A stretch of DNA of 64,000 nt. It comes from Pyricularia pennisetigena. Lineage: Eukaryota > Ascomycota > Sordariomycetes > Magnaporthales > Pyriculariaceae. Below are positions 1 to 12,109 of this stretch, piece after piece. How positions within the stretch are numbered: position 1 is the first letter of the stretch; every line of letters begins with the position of its first letter. The translations under genes and the position numbers were made by a program. The stretch spans positions 5,197,259 to 5,261,258 of the forward strand of contig NC_043742.1 of the NCBI RefSeq assembly GCF_004337985.1, given 5' to 3'. The notes below the pieces were generated by a model. It ran no database searches. It saw only the letters and a program-made list of their open reading frames with translations, and was not told the DNA's origin.

Positions 1-284
1 GATATCCTCATCCATGCGTATTCGACCCCTCGTTGAAGCTTCTTTTCCTCTCGACATCACCTGTCGCTCTTTTTTTTCTTTCTTTTGTTTTTTCTCTTCA
101 TTCTTTTTGTTACCTTTTTTTTTTGTCAGTCATTACCGAATTGAAGTTCTCGACAACTGTCAAGCTCCGCTTGAGCGGCAAAGCTCGCGAGGGGTGTCAA
201 AATTCACCCTGTCGATCCTTTTGTTGATGAAGGGCCAAACCTATCAGCTGTAGCTGTTCATAGCGGCCCCCCTCACCAAAAAAG
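1..284. other. Left edge, upstream of first gene
   Basis: No gene is supported here. The stretch has pyrimidine-rich runs (about 68-125) as often seen in fungal leaders and promoters, and presumably belongs to the 5' region of the gene starting at 285. Confidence 0.4.
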
Positions 285-1560
285 ATGGCCCATGTTGACC
301 GCACAACGCTGTTGGTACACTGGCTTTTCAGCTGCGTAGCAACTGTCATTATAGTAGCAAGGGTGGTATGGCGCAAAATCGTATGGCGCAAGCTGAATCT
401 GGGCGACTGGCTTAGCATAGCAGCGATTATCTGCATCGTAATCCGCATGGTTATGATCCATTTGGTCTTGACATTGGGAACAAGCAATATGTCAGAAGAA
501 TATAGGAGGTCACACCAGTTTACTCCTCAAGAGGTTGCCCAATGTGAAACTGGTAGCAAGTTGGCCCTCGCCAACCGCTTCGTTTATACCACCTAGTAAG
601 TCAACTTTTTTTTCTTCTTCTCTTTCGTTAGCTTCAGCCTCTGGGGAGATTGCCCTGTTGACAGCCCTCAAGTTTGTGGTTGCAAAAGCTTGTCTTGCTG
701 GATGTCTACCGTAGACTGTACCAGAACCTGCGGTTTGAAAAGATAATTGTGACCAGCATTCTGGTAATATTCTTTGGCACATATGCTGCGTGTCAGATCA
801 CAAACTTTGTCGAGTGCAGGCCGATAGAGCTGTACTGGCAAGTCGTGCCGGGTCCTGGTATGTTCTCTGTCTTTCTCTCGTCCTTGCCGTAAACGTGCAA
901 TCGCAGGCACTGTCCGAGTCCAGCTTCAGACCACTTGCTGACTTCAACGGGGACCTTCCGATAGGCTCTTGCGTACAAGCACAGGTGCAGCTTATAGTGG
1001 TTGGCGTAACAAACATCGTGACCGACTTCATCCTCCTTGTCCTCCCGCTGCCGGTCGTCTGCCAGATGCTCTCTGCAACTTGGCAGCGCAAGGTCCAGCT
1101 CGTCGCCCTCTTCATGCTGGGCATCTTGATCATCATCATCACCGCGGTCCGGCTCCCCATCAATCACAACAACGCCGACAGCCAGCTAAGCCGGACGACT
1201 TGGGCCAGCATCGAGCTGCTCGTGGCCGCCTTTGTGGTCAACGCACCGACGCTGTACGGACTCTGGAACAAGAGGCGGCAGGACAGCAAACATATTGCAT
1301 CGTCCCACATGACGGGTCCGGGCATGCACGGCCTCGGGACGAGCAGGACCCATCGGAAGCTCCGCGACGAGGAGAGCAACGGCAGTGAATCGTACCAGAT
1401 GGACAGCCCTTGGGGGCTTTCGGAGCCTCAAAGCCCCAAGAATGCCATCACTCTCACTAGGGAAGTGATTGTGCGTTCGGATACGATACCACAAGCTGAG
1501 TTGGGAAATGTTGGTGGCATTCAACCAAATTCACAGGCGGCTTGTGACAGCAGGAAGTGA
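285..1560 (+). CDS. Rhodopsin-domain (PTH11-like) integral membrane protein
   Basis: Three exons, 285-595, 673-857 and 965-1560, give a 363-residue protein. Seen: donors GTAAGT (596) and GTATGT (858), acceptors ending at 672 and 964, with all reading phases agreeing. The joined protein has about seven hydrophobic segments, a LGDW-type motif after the second, and a cytoplasmic polar tail of about 110 residues. This layout matches the fungal 'rhodopsin domain' family, which includes PTH11-like receptors and many uncharacterised plasma-membrane proteins. The third exon must start at 965: the more obvious CAG acceptor at 904-906 leads to a stop in the required phase. There is no extracellular CFEM domain, so a PTH11-type ligand role is not shown. 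Function beyond membrane location is unknown. Confidence 0.8.
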
Positions 1561-2982
1561 GCCATAGCTTTTGATTTGTGTTAAAAAAAAAAAAAAACAA
1601 GATTCCCCTACTGTTAGACAGCCAATTATGAGCATAATTAGCATTATTTTCAATCAAGCCCAACTTCCATTTGCCGATTGCTCGATTTATTGTCAGTACG
1701 AGAAACCGGATGGACCTAGGTAGGTAGATAGAGGTAGTAGGTACGAGATAAGACCACCTGAACCTACTCTGGGATGCACACCTGTCTGTGAAAGAATCTC
1801 GATCAAATATTAAAATGTCAATTGCTTTGGAGCTTATTTCGAGCATTCTTCATCTCTCCGGTACCGGAAAACTAGGGTCCGGCAGAATGTAAAATGATAC
1901 AGAGTACACTATACACGCATGCATGCATCAAGCCCCAAATGTAAATGGTAGGTAGAGAACATCCGCCAATGCATCGTCAGCGCATCGTCGCGAGAATTTT
2001 TTATCACTGTGGTCGGGTTAGGCGGGTAGCGAATGATGGAAAAGCAAGCGATGATGTCACGGGATGTGGGCGTGTGCAGACCTTTGACAGCGATGCCGAA
2101 GGTCCGTGCTAGCCGTAAAGTCAATCCGCATCTTCGATCCAATGTCATGTCCTTCTCCAGTGTAGTCCACCTATGAGATTAGAAGGGTAGCTTGGATTTG
2201 TCACATCCCCACAGCCTGAAGTTGGGCATCTCATGCTAGAGTACCTGACCTGATCTACAGCGTCTGGCTGCCTTGCATGCCCAACCAAGCAGGAAGCTAC
2301 ACGTACCTACTAAATTCGATGCACTAACTATGTACTTATCAACTTGGGTAACCTAACTGCTGGAGTTGGGTCGAGATGGCAACGAGGGGTTCTAGGACTT
2401 GTTCAAAATCAAAGGAACACACCTGCTTTCTTTACTATTTCTGGGTCTTCATGACGGAAAACAGGCGACAGACAAAAAGAATCAAGAATAATCCCCAGAT
2501 GGTTAGCTAGTTCTTTTTATAAACTCTATGGTGCATGTATAATTTGCCCGATTGTCGTCTGATGCCCAGATCAGTTCGGCCCAGCAAGCCCAGCTACGGA
2601 TGCATGCAACTTACTTGATGTAAGTGAACGAACCCCACCCCACCAATGCACGAGGCTTCCAGCCACCCCAGCTTCAAGTGCCAATCAACTCAATGCCGGG
2701 CTCATTGACGACTTGCAGCTCAACCCAAGTCTTTTCTTTTCTACAAATGCAAAAGTGCAAGTCGGACGAGCGGGACCGAACGTTTGTTCCTTCGCGATTG
2801 TTCTCCATCCTTTCAACACCATCCTTTTGCAGAGCAACCCGTTCGACAAGCCCATCAGTTAACTACCTACCTTTACCCACCTAAGACCGATCCAGTACAT
2901 TGTGCAACCAATACTCCTGATTGTTGTGAGCTCAACCCTGCCGAAAAACCCCCCCAAAAAAATTCCCTTCTCATAACCCATA
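1561..2982. other. Intergenic, no gene seen
   Basis: Between the membrane-protein gene and the phosphatase-inhibitor gene. Short open frames here lack coding character. The last ~250 bases are CA- and C-rich and look like the leader of the next gene. Confidence 0.4.
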
Positions 2983-3882
2983 ATGGCTACAACCATGTCG
3001 ACGAGTCCTGTGCCGCATTCCCCTCCCGGTCACGATGCCAAACGGCCCAAGGGTACGTAAATCTTAATGCAGCTACCTATCGTTTTCATCAAGCAACAAA
3101 TGGAATACATCTGTCTGCCCATACATAAACTAAATCGTAACACTGAAAAAAAAAAAAAAAATCGCTCGCTTTGGTAGGCATCCTCAAGAACTCCTTCCGG
3201 GGCACACCACCCGTCTCCCCCACAGCCCAGCAACCGACCGCCGCACCAGATGCGCAGTTGTACCAGCAGGGGATGCCGCAGAGCCCCCGCCTGACGGACA
3301 AGGAGGTGACGATTCAGAACACGCAGCGCAATGCCGGCCACAGGCGCTCTTCGTCCGCGGCGCGCCCTGCCGGGTCGAGGCGGCAATCGAGCCGCACCCC
3401 TTCGCACTCGGGAGAGGCCGACGGCGAGGAGGAGGAGGCTGCCAAGCAGCGGCTCAAGTGGGACGAGGCGAACTTGTACCTGACGGAGCAGGAGCGCAGC
3501 AGCACCATGAAGATCGACGAGCCCAAGACGCCCTACGCCAAGCACTACGACCCGGCCGAGGACCCCAGCGACGACGAGATGGAGAACGGCGACGGCAGCG
3601 GTGGTAGTGGTCGTCGCGCCGGCGGCGGCACCGGCCAGGACGACATACCGGGTCTCTCGCTCGGCGAACCTGAGGAGGCAGTGCCGGATGACGCCGGCAG
3701 GACGCGCGCGGTGCACGTCGACGAGATCCAGGGCAGCGGTCACGATAACGACGAGGACGGCATGGCTGGTTTGAGCGCCGAGGAGCGCGAGAAGCACCGC
3801 AAGTTTGAGGAGATGCGCAAGAAGCACTACGAGATGAAGGACGCCGCCCAGCTGCTCGGTCACCCGGAGGACCTGGACGATA

Positions 3883-3915
<33 letters not shown>

Positions 3916-3956
3916 GTGTGCCTCCCGTGCCACCCATGCCTAACGGTCGTGCGTGA
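2983..3956 (+). CDS. glc8: Protein phosphatase inhibitor 2 (IPP-2/Glc8 family)
   Basis: Two exons, 2983-3052 and 3178-3956, with donor GTACGT and acceptor TAG, encode 282 residues. The splice rebuilds the signature KGILKNSF at residues 23-30, the first PP1-contacting motif of inhibitor 2. Further family marks are RLKWDE (115-120), the KTPY site (140-143) corresponding to the GSK3-phosphorylated PxTP threonine, and the helical [12 protein letters not shown] segment (230-241). The protein ends in an Asp/Glu-rich run. Known for the family: it binds type-1 protein phosphatase in cytoplasm and nucleus and acts as inhibitor or maturation chaperone; yeast Glc8 activates Glc7. The length is typical of filamentous fungi. 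A long antisense frame over exon 2 is a shadow of its biased codons. Confidence 0.93.
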
Positions 3957-4420
3957 GGGCTTGGGATTGCGTGTGGGGATGGGGTGTCGACTTTGTCTTT
4001 TGACAGATTTCGATTTTCCGACTTTTGACGCCTCCTTTTGCTCTTTGGGACGGAAACGCATGATTACCGGAACTACAATCCGAACACGAATCAAATGTTA
4101 CGATTGCAAAATGTTTTAATTTCTTTACTGGTGCATGGTATGGGAGAGGACGGTACAGTCTCATTATTTGTTGATTTCGGGGGTTAGCAAATATGGAACG
4201 GAGTATGATGGATGGTCGCATGGGAATGTTGATATGTTTTCTTTTCTGAGTTCATCAAGTCCGGATTGGGGGTAATTGCATCGTTAGGTTTCGCAAGGTT
4301 TCTTGAGAACACGGATAGGTCCAGCCAAAGACTGTTTTAATGCAGCTACTGCAATGCAAGGTGATGGTCAACGACACAACACGTTCTAGTTCAACAGAAA
4401 ACCATGTCTCGGTTTACCGT
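3957..4420. other. Convergent 3' region
   Basis: Tail-to-tail spacer between the inhibitor-2 gene and the Lcl2 gene. It should hold both 3' UTRs. No further gene is seen. Confidence 0.4.
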
Positions 4421-4949
4421 TTAGAGAAGACCCTTCCTCGCCAACTCCACCTTCCTAGCCGCCTCGCCCGCCTTGAAACCTCCACGCGACACACATATCC
4501 TCTGACCTTCGGCCAGCTCAAACTTGTCTTCATGATCCGGGAAAGGACACGGGCAGTGATGAGGGAAATGGACACAGGCTGGCAATTTTTTGGCATATAT
4601 TGTTAGCATCCGGATGCAAAAACATAAAGCTGTACCCAAGATAACGCATTTCCACATCAGGATGCGCGGGATATGCGACGCTGGGATGCATGTAGGGGCC
4701 ATGACGACAAAATAAAGACGAGACGGAAAACGCACCAAGAGTATCGGGACAGAGATAGTTGCTGCACACGGCAGCGTCGACGTTGCTGCGATACCAGGCG
4801 GAGTCGCTGGGGACGTTTTGCTCTTGTCGCTGTTGCTGCCCGCCGCCGCCGCCACCGCCAAACATCTGGTCGAAGAAGCCGCCGAACTGCGCGCTCACAG
4901 TGCCCATGAGCGCTAGCAGGAGGAGCTGGAGAAGCACCGGGGACTGCAT
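4421..4949 (-). CDS. LCL2: Long chronological lifespan protein 2 (Lcl2)
   Basis: Two exons read leftwards: 4949-4736 and 4578-4421, 123 residues. Donor GTGCGT and acceptor CAG join in phase 1. A hydrophobic signal peptide (about residues 1-21) ends in a SA-QF type cleavage site. It is followed by a Phe/Gly-rich and Gln-rich low-complexity stretch, then the conserved Cys-containing core with [16 protein letters not shown] and the [14 protein letters not shown] motif. Length and motif order match the small fungal Lcl2 family, thought to act in the ER and linked in yeast to chronological lifespan and ER-associated degradation. The start at 4949 is chosen because it begins the signal peptide; an in-frame upstream ATG would bury it. 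Confidence 0.92.
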
Positions 4950-5359
4950 TTTTGGCGCGTCGGTAGAAGCTAACGCTTTTGAACTCGTGTGAAAGGATGC
5001 CTGCCGTAATGTGTGATCTCGACTGGTTGTGGATAAGATCAAGATTGGGCAAACGGTGGTCAATAAGAAACAAAGTGGCTACTACGCATTTGATGGAGTC
5101 CCATTGAGCCTGGAATCCTTGCTGTAAGTGGGATTCAAGGGTGCTTTCGTGGCATGTCAGGCATGTTCTCTTATCGCTATCGGACATGGATGACTAAGCA
5201 GTAAAACTTCATCCCCGGCAACATCATCGTGGAGCGTGGAGCTGTTAAGGGCAGAAAGCGAATCACGATAGCTTCGAAAAGCCGTCTTTCGACAAGCCGC
5301 GCCCAATTGAATCCCGCGGGGAGCTTCTACAGCGTCCCAAACCCTCGCCAATCTATCCG
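4950..5359. other. Divergent promoter region, Lcl2 / bL27m
   Basis: About 410 bases separate the divergent starts of LCL2 (minus) and the mitochondrial ribosomal protein gene (plus), so both promoters must lie in it. No specific site is recognised. Confidence 0.45.
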
Positions 5360-6550
5360 ATGAAGATAATACCGCTGCAGCAGCCCCTCCGGGCAGTGGC
5401 TGCTGCTGGCGGCTTTCGGCCGGCAGCGACGGCCGCCTTCACATTCTCAAGGGCACAGCGAAGGCCGGAACTGTTATTATGTGCGCGCCAGAGCCTCGAC
5501 GACGGCAGCAGGCTGGTGGAGGGTCGTCGTACCGCCGCTGTCAAGTCGGCCGGTGCATACCGCATTCCGAACAAGAAGACGCTCATGAAGAAGATGGGCG
5601 CCAAAAAGAGTGGTGGTAGGTGAACTGGCTCTAACGATTTCACGCGTACATCCATCTGCTCAACGGGTGCAATGGGGCGAAAGAACTACAAAAGAAGAAG
5701 AAGAAGAAAAAAAAAACGTTGCAATCATGAACGCTAATCTCACGATCCCTCCCTCCACAAAACAGACCAATATGTCATCCCTGGCAACATCATCTTCAAG
5801 CAACGCGGCACAATATGGCACCCGGGCGAGAACGTCATCATGGGCCGCGACCATACGATCCACGCCGCCGTGACGGGCTACGTGAAATTCTACCGGGATC
5901 CTGATCTGCACCCGCACCGGCAGTTCATTGGCGTTGCCTTCAACCGCGACGACACGCTCCCTTACCCAAAGCACGGCGTGCGCCGCCGCAAGCTCAACAT
6001 GGTGGCCGTGAAGCGCAAAGAACCCGCGCCGCGGAGCGAGGTCAGCGCCAGCGGCCTCCCGACGCGCGTCATCCGCAGGGTGGGCCCGGAGCCGACGCCC
6101 GAGGAGATTGCCGAGCCCGGCAAGGGCAAGCGCCCTCTGCAAAAGGTGCAGCACAACATCCGCGTCCTGCGCGAGAACCGCATCCTGCTGCTACACGACG
6201 ACTACAGCTACCGCGAGTCCAACGTCGCCATCGGTCGCCTGATGGGTCGCTGGAAGGGCAAGACGCCCGGCTCCGTCCGCGCCGGCAGCAAGAAGGCCGT
6301 CTACCGCGCCAAGTACCGCGAGAGCCTCAAGCGCAAGGAGGTCTTCAGGCTCATGCGCGAGGAGGACGCCAAGAAGAAGAAGGAGGCCGAGGAGAAGGCC
6401 AAGAAGGCCGCCGCCGACCTCGAGGCCAAGAAGGCCGCTGCCGCAAAGAAGGCCGCCGAGGCCATGGAGAGGGCCAAGCAGCGCGAGGCCGAGGCCCTCG
6501 CCAAGTCCAAGGCCGAGGAGGCCGAAGAGAAGAATGCATCAAAGTCTTGA
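5360..6550 (+). CDS. MRP7: Mitochondrial large-subunit ribosomal protein bL27m
   Basis: Two exons, 5360-5615 and 5766-6550, encode 346 residues. The first ~60 residues are rich in Arg, Ala and Leu with few acids, like a mitochondrial presequence. The mature part opens with [17 protein letters not shown], then across the splice [19 protein letters not shown] and [17 protein letters not shown], the bL27 core that reaches the peptidyl-transferase centre. Beyond the ~90-residue bacterial-like core is a long fungal extension ending in an Ala/Lys/Glu-rich coiled coil (about residues 265-340), as in yeast Mrp7. It acts in the mitoribosome 54S subunit. Position and phase of the intron, just after the KKSGG motif, make the model secure. 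Confidence 0.95.
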
Positions 6551-7383
6551 TTCGAGGACCCTTGTGGGAGTTTGCGTGTGGGGAAGGGCCACTTTCTCTT
6601 GTATTAATTTTTATGTCTGTTCGACCTCTGTACAACAATACACTCGAAAAGATGCATCCGAATTGTTGATTTCTCTTTTTTTTTTTTTCTTTGCCGCCTA
6701 GATCTATTATTACTAGTAGCCTTTGTTGTATAGGTATGGAGCTGCGCCTTAGGAAATCATGATTCTCAAACAGTACTTACGATGTTGTACAACGATGGAA
6801 CTAGGGCCGATTACGAAGCCTTATCAATGCAGGCGTGGCCGCTTGCAGTATGGCACATTTAATGTCCTGCTATCTATACAGCCAGTTTATGGTTCATGCA
6901 TTCGTACTGTGTAAACGCCCCGCGACTTCAGATGTAGATGGTATTTCCAGCGATAATGTAGCCAGACCTTTTGGTCAACACAAGTGGTATCTCAATTCTG
7001 AAGGTGGAAACGCAAGAAAATGTCTTGGAAGACGTCAATCTTCCACCTCCCTCCATGGCAAAGTTATGTATAGCTCCAGTCCCATCCTAAGAGAAAAAAA
7101 AAGAAAAAAAAATCAAGGTGGACATCGTATACACCAGCGTCTTGTGATTATGTACGTGTGCTCGGCAAACAGAGGTTGGGAATTGCGACAAACCCGCCCC
7201 CATTTTTTTTTTCAGATCACTCGTCTCGTTTTTTTTAAACATTCTTCGTCACGGCTCGGTTCGATTCTCGGATCCTCCTTGAACAATGATAAAAGAACAA
7301 TGGTAAGCAAAGAGATCACACGCCTTGGGGAAAATCCCTTCTCCCTTGCGGCGGTGTTTTTTTCCCCAAAATAGCCTCCCCAT
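6551..7383. other. Convergent intergenic region
   Basis: Spacer between the 3' ends of the bL27m gene (plus) and the sugar-transporter gene (minus). It contains poly-T/A runs (6678, 7204) and no supported gene. Confidence 0.4.
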
Positions 7384-9650
7384 TCAGGCGGTCTTTTCGA
7401 TATGGTGAGCGGTACCCAACTGCTGTTTCTGGTATTTGTCCATCAGCGTCCCTTGGAGGTCGGCGTTGAAGACGTCGACCTCGGTAGACGCGAACTTCCT
7501 CGCACTGATGCCCTTTTGGAAAAGCATATCGAGCTCGGCAAAGCTGCGGCCGGTCGGTTCCGGGACGCGGAAGTAGGTGTACAGGATGCAGCAGAAGCAG
7601 ACGCCGCCCCCTAAAAGTCACAGAGAGGACTAGTTAGTCGCGAGGTGCAATATGAAGCAGGCTATCGCGGAGAAAAGTGATCCAAAGTGCACTTACAAAA
7701 GAAGCCCGCATAGTTGCGCCAGTTCCATTCGCCTGGGTTCAGCATATAAGGTGTGAGGACACTGGTGATTATTCCCACGATGATGTAGAGGCACCTCCCG
7801 AGTACCACGGTTTTGATCTGGAGCCTGCGCGTGGAAATCTCGGCAACGAGCGAGTAGCACACTGTGCCGACGGTGAGCTGATACACGAGAGCCCAGCCAA
7901 GCATGATACTGCCGGTAGCGATCGCAGCCGGCCTTCGGTGTTCTTCAGGCACGAGGCCTAGGAAGCCGAGGATCATGAGCATCGAGCACAGGCCACACAG
8001 GCCGTAAAGGTAAAGAGATCTGTTGTAGTTGCGACGTCAGTTCGTCGAGCCCTTATCTCGCAGTCCCGGCGTGTCCATCACCTACCTGCGCCCAATTCCA
8101 AGACTCATAAGCCACCAAGCGCCAAAAACGCCAACCATGTTCATTGCATATTGTCCAAGTGCAAAGCTATACGAGGCGTTGGAGTCAAGTCCAGCCTGGG
8201 TCAGAAAGTATGTGGAGTAATTGGAAAAGGAGTTTCCACTAAGATTCTGAATCGCCCAGACCATGCAGACGATCTCGGTGCGGCGAAGATCGTGACCCTT
8301 GAAGCAGTCAAAATACGAAGCCCCTGCAGTGGTCTTCTCCTCTAGGGCTGTGGTATGAACCATCATGGCGAGTGTCTCGTCCGCATCGAAATCAGTCTCC
8401 TTGTTGAGGCTCGTCAGTCTGAGCAGTGACTTCTTGGCCTCGTCGAGCTTCTTGTGACGGACGAGCCACCAAGGAGACTCTGGGGCAAAGTAAATTCCAA
8501 TGATCAAGGGCGTAGGCCACATCCATTGGAGCGCATATGGGATGCGATACGACCATTCGTCGTTCCTCTTCAACATAGAAAGGAGAACGCCTATGGCGAT
8601 TTCCTGACCGGCACCCCAGCAAAAGTTTACGTAAGTAGTCAGATAGCCTCTCATGGCCACCGGGCATACTTCGGAGGCATACGTGATGCACACTTGTTTT
8701 AAAGTTAGCGACAGAGTTTGGTACCTCAATCTGGGAGCACGGTCAGTTGGTGCTAGGCCTATTAGGACCGACTTACATGTTTGGAAGACGCCCCATGGCT
8801 GTTTCAGGTACGCAAAATCAGCGACTCGCTCTATAAGAGCAGATATTACTACAAAGATAGGAAGAAAAGCTTCAAGACTTACAATACCGCACAGAATCTC
8901 GGCTACCAGCAACGCCTGCACATTTTGCGCAGTAAAGAATATAGCCGTCCAAGCATTGATGAGTAGGAGGCAGCCAATGACGGTCCATCGATACCCAAAA
9001 CGTTCGGAGAACCAGCCGTTGAGTAGTAAGCCGATCAGCTCGCCGACATTTGCACCCTGCAAGACCGGTGAAATTAGCCTCTAGATCCCGCGTGCGAATG
9101 TCCGCGGCAGGATACGAACAACGTACATTACTCAGTCCGGATTGCCACGCGGCTGGGATTTCCCAGTCACCATTCGGCAACTGCTCGCCATACTTTTTCT
9201 TGAACTCGGGGAAGGCGTCTACGTGTTGTTGTCAGTGAGAAGAAAAAGAGAAAAAAAAAAAAAAAGATAATGCTTCAGGGATGTGTGTATTTCTTACAAA
9301 AATTGTTGATTAAAGCCACATCATATCCTTCCTAGATTTTATTTTTGCTCAAGTCAGTCAATGGGTATAAAACCAAGAAGAAAAAATAAGTCCTCCGGAC
9401 CATCCCCTCTTGTGCAATGTCATACCATGATAATGCAGGCACTGATCAACACACTCCAGGCGATGGCCTTGGGGTACAGTCGGATGCCTTGCATGAGCGT
9501 CATAGAACGCTCCTTTTCAGTAGCTAACCGAGCATCGTTGAGGATTTTTTGCTGGGCCTTCTCATGGCTTGTGATGTGGGCGTCCTCGTCCTGCGCTTCG
9601 GGGCCGGTGGCAACACCCGTATTGTGTATTTCGTCTTTTCCGTTCGCCAT
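7384..9650 (-). CDS. MFS alpha-glucoside (maltose-type) permease
   Basis: Eight exons read leftwards: 9650-9426, 9331-9298, 9218-9127, 9056-8883, 8798-8777, 8692-8086, 8019-7697 and 7610-7384. They join in phase into 567 residues. Seen: twelve hydrophobic segments, the first following EGYDVALINNFYAFPEFKKK (from residue 76), PWGVFQTL, YASEVCP, and the sugar-transporter signature PESPWW (253-258). GFFWGG comes near the last helices. These are hallmarks of the maltose/alpha-glucoside:H+ symporter branch of the sugar porter family in the plasma membrane. Two exons are tiny (34 and 22 nt). The acceptor for exon 6 (AAG at 8695-8693) is the only one that restores the conserved FQTL-TYASE block. Exact substrate is unknown. 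The gene diverges from the Zn2Cys6 regulator starting at 12110. Confidence 0.92.
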
Positions 9651-12109
9651 GCTGCTCGCGCTCTTCGCATTTACACACCTAGGGGTGGTACTCAAGAGAA
9701 GGGCAAAGAAAACAAGAAGGAAAAAAACCTTGGTGCAGTTAGGGATGATGGCAGAGAGTTCCAGGTAAGAACTATCAGACGAAGAACGGGTTCCCAGCAG
9801 GTGGTTATTGTACTCAATATACATACAGTACGCGTCGGATTACCGAATGTGGGCGCGTGCGGAGCCGAGAAAAAAAAACCCAAAGGGCCTTGGAAGCCGA
9901 ACCGACCCATCTTACTGTTCGAGCACCTTCCAATGATGTTGCTTTGATATGATGGCGGGGGGACACCACCGTACCTGGAGAGTGGAACAACCAACCGAAA
10001 ATGCGGTGCGGAGAACTGGGCAACCGTCAAGGAACGTCCCTGTGTTGGAAAGGTACAGTGGATCTCGGATGAGGTTGCGGTGGACGACGGGCAACGTGAC
10101 TGCCACGCTCCGCAAAAAAAAAAAAGAAATGGCTTTTTCCCCGCATCAAAAATTCGGCAGGCGTCCCAGCCAGACTCAAGCATACGACGATGGGGAAGAA
10201 AGAAGGTTTTGGTAAGGATTAGCCGACATATTCTAATACTCTGCTACACCAATGCAGCCTGGGGGTTGTGCTTCTGTCTGGCAGGGTCCGGGTTGAATGA
10301 GTTTGGGAATGTCCACGAGACTAGTCGCCCGTGACGCGCCCAGGTGCCTGAGGTGACCGACCACCTAGCAGAGATATTCGAAGTATATCGAATGATGCAT
10401 AATGCAACCAATTTGTCATAGAATAAGAGAGAGAGGTATGGGCCGGGATTTTCCTTTACATCCTCGGGCCTTTTCTGATTTTTTTTTTTTTTTTTTTGTT
10501 CTGGCCGTAGATTTCCTAAAGATGGTTATTTGTCTAGTTTGGCAGGAAAAGAACTTGACTAATTTAGTCAGTCAACGTCGCTTGTTCCGACGGAACAAAG
10601 CCTTAACGAATCTTTTCAACGGGGTAGCTACTCACCTAGGTGAGCGGACGCAGGTCGCGGGTCAGGCACCGCGATTGATTCAAATCCAACTACTTAGTAG
10701 GTACTTACTCAGCTTATTCCTTCCAATCAACATTTGTGCGGCTTCCGGCCGAAATGACTACTGTCTGTGGTATACCGAAGCTTAGTATTAAAATAGCAGC
10801 CATGGACTTTCGACCTGCCATTTACGTCGGTATACTTGATCCCAAGTTATACTTACCGAGGCGGTTCAAGTGGTCTAAACTCCTTACGGTCCGGCCTACT
10901 TGCACATTCAGGTAAGGTACAGTAAGGTAGATATCGGACTAATCTAATGTACCGATAAAGAAAGCCGACCAGGCCCTCCCCCTGCGTTAGACATGCATTG
11001 CCACATTTTCAGAATGAAGTAAAAAAATACTTTATTTCTCGGCGTTTTGTTTGTACTACTCAAACTCGATTTGGTGTAGTGACTGGTGGAGATTGTTTGA
11101 TGTCGGCATTGTGATAAGAGTATCATTCCTTCGCTGGCCTTTGATCATGTGAGGTCTACTAGGTCTGTCTATGATATTTGGAATAATGGCTAATAATTTA
11201 GGCTTGGTAGAGTTAGCACATTGCTACTACTGTAGTTAGTTATGACGAAAGACCACGGTTAATTTCAAAGTTATCTCTTCTTTTTTTTTTCGTCCTTCCC
11301 TTTTCTCATTTCAAATCCCGATGTGGAAAATAGACTTTTCCATTCTCGGACCCGGTCTATTGGTAACAGTTTCTAAGATAACCCCCAACCGGTATGTAAG
11401 TCTAGAATAGTGGCCATTATCCATTGTTATATACAGGGGTTGAAGACACTTCTGGGTTTGCCTCACGACATAAGCTCTGATAGTCAAAGTGGTAGGTTTT
11501 GCAGTCTCCATACAATGCCATGAGATCGATCATGTTTGTTCGGCGAGTAAGAAGGCATGTTTTTTTTTTTTTTTTCGATTTTTTTTTTTTTTTTTCGACG
11601 TGCAGAGGAATTGGGGCTGCGCCTACCAAAACAACAGGTAATCAGTCAGTCTACTTCGGTAAGTCCGGAGTGGACCTAACAATACATAAAGTGAGGTACT
11701 GTATCGCAAGCCCGCCTACTTGGAGCTGCTACCGGACTCTTCTTTTGTTGGTACCTTATCTCAACCTACGCGGTACTTACATGCCTCTCCCGTATGTAGC
11801 GTAGCGGACCCCTCCATTTTTTGATTTTTGGCAACGAGCCCGTCCGCTCACCCCACCTGCCTTGGGGTCCTGTCTCCACTTGGTCGTTTACGGTATCCAC
11901 CGAATAATTCTATTGCTATCCAATATTACCACTACGATCTTCGATCGATTTTCAATGTACAATCTAAGATCTTTCATCTTACCGGCGCAGGAAACAAACA
12001 TTTTAAGCTCTTTTTCCTTTCGGCGGCTGGACAGACGTTCGTCATCTCAACCACACATCCTCGACCTGACGACTGCTGGAGTTGAACCGTGCTAGAAGAT
12101 CCGAGGCAA
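9651..12109. promoter_or_regulatory. 2.5-kb divergent intergenic region (permease / Zn2Cys6 regulator)
   Basis: This region separates the divergent starts of the permease (9650, minus) and the regulator (12110, plus), so it should carry both promoters. It has several poly-T runs (10481-10498, 11561-11596). No convincing extra gene was found. Whether the regulator binds here is untested. Confidence 0.4.

Noticed and set aside
3030..4094. 354-codon open frame on the minus strand
   Set aside because: It lies antisense to inhibitor 2; its Val/Leu/His-rich translation comes from complementing acidic, GC-ended codons.
10660..10700. GATTCAAATCC resembling a tRNA T-arm
   Set aside because: No matching anticodon arm or acceptor stem around it.
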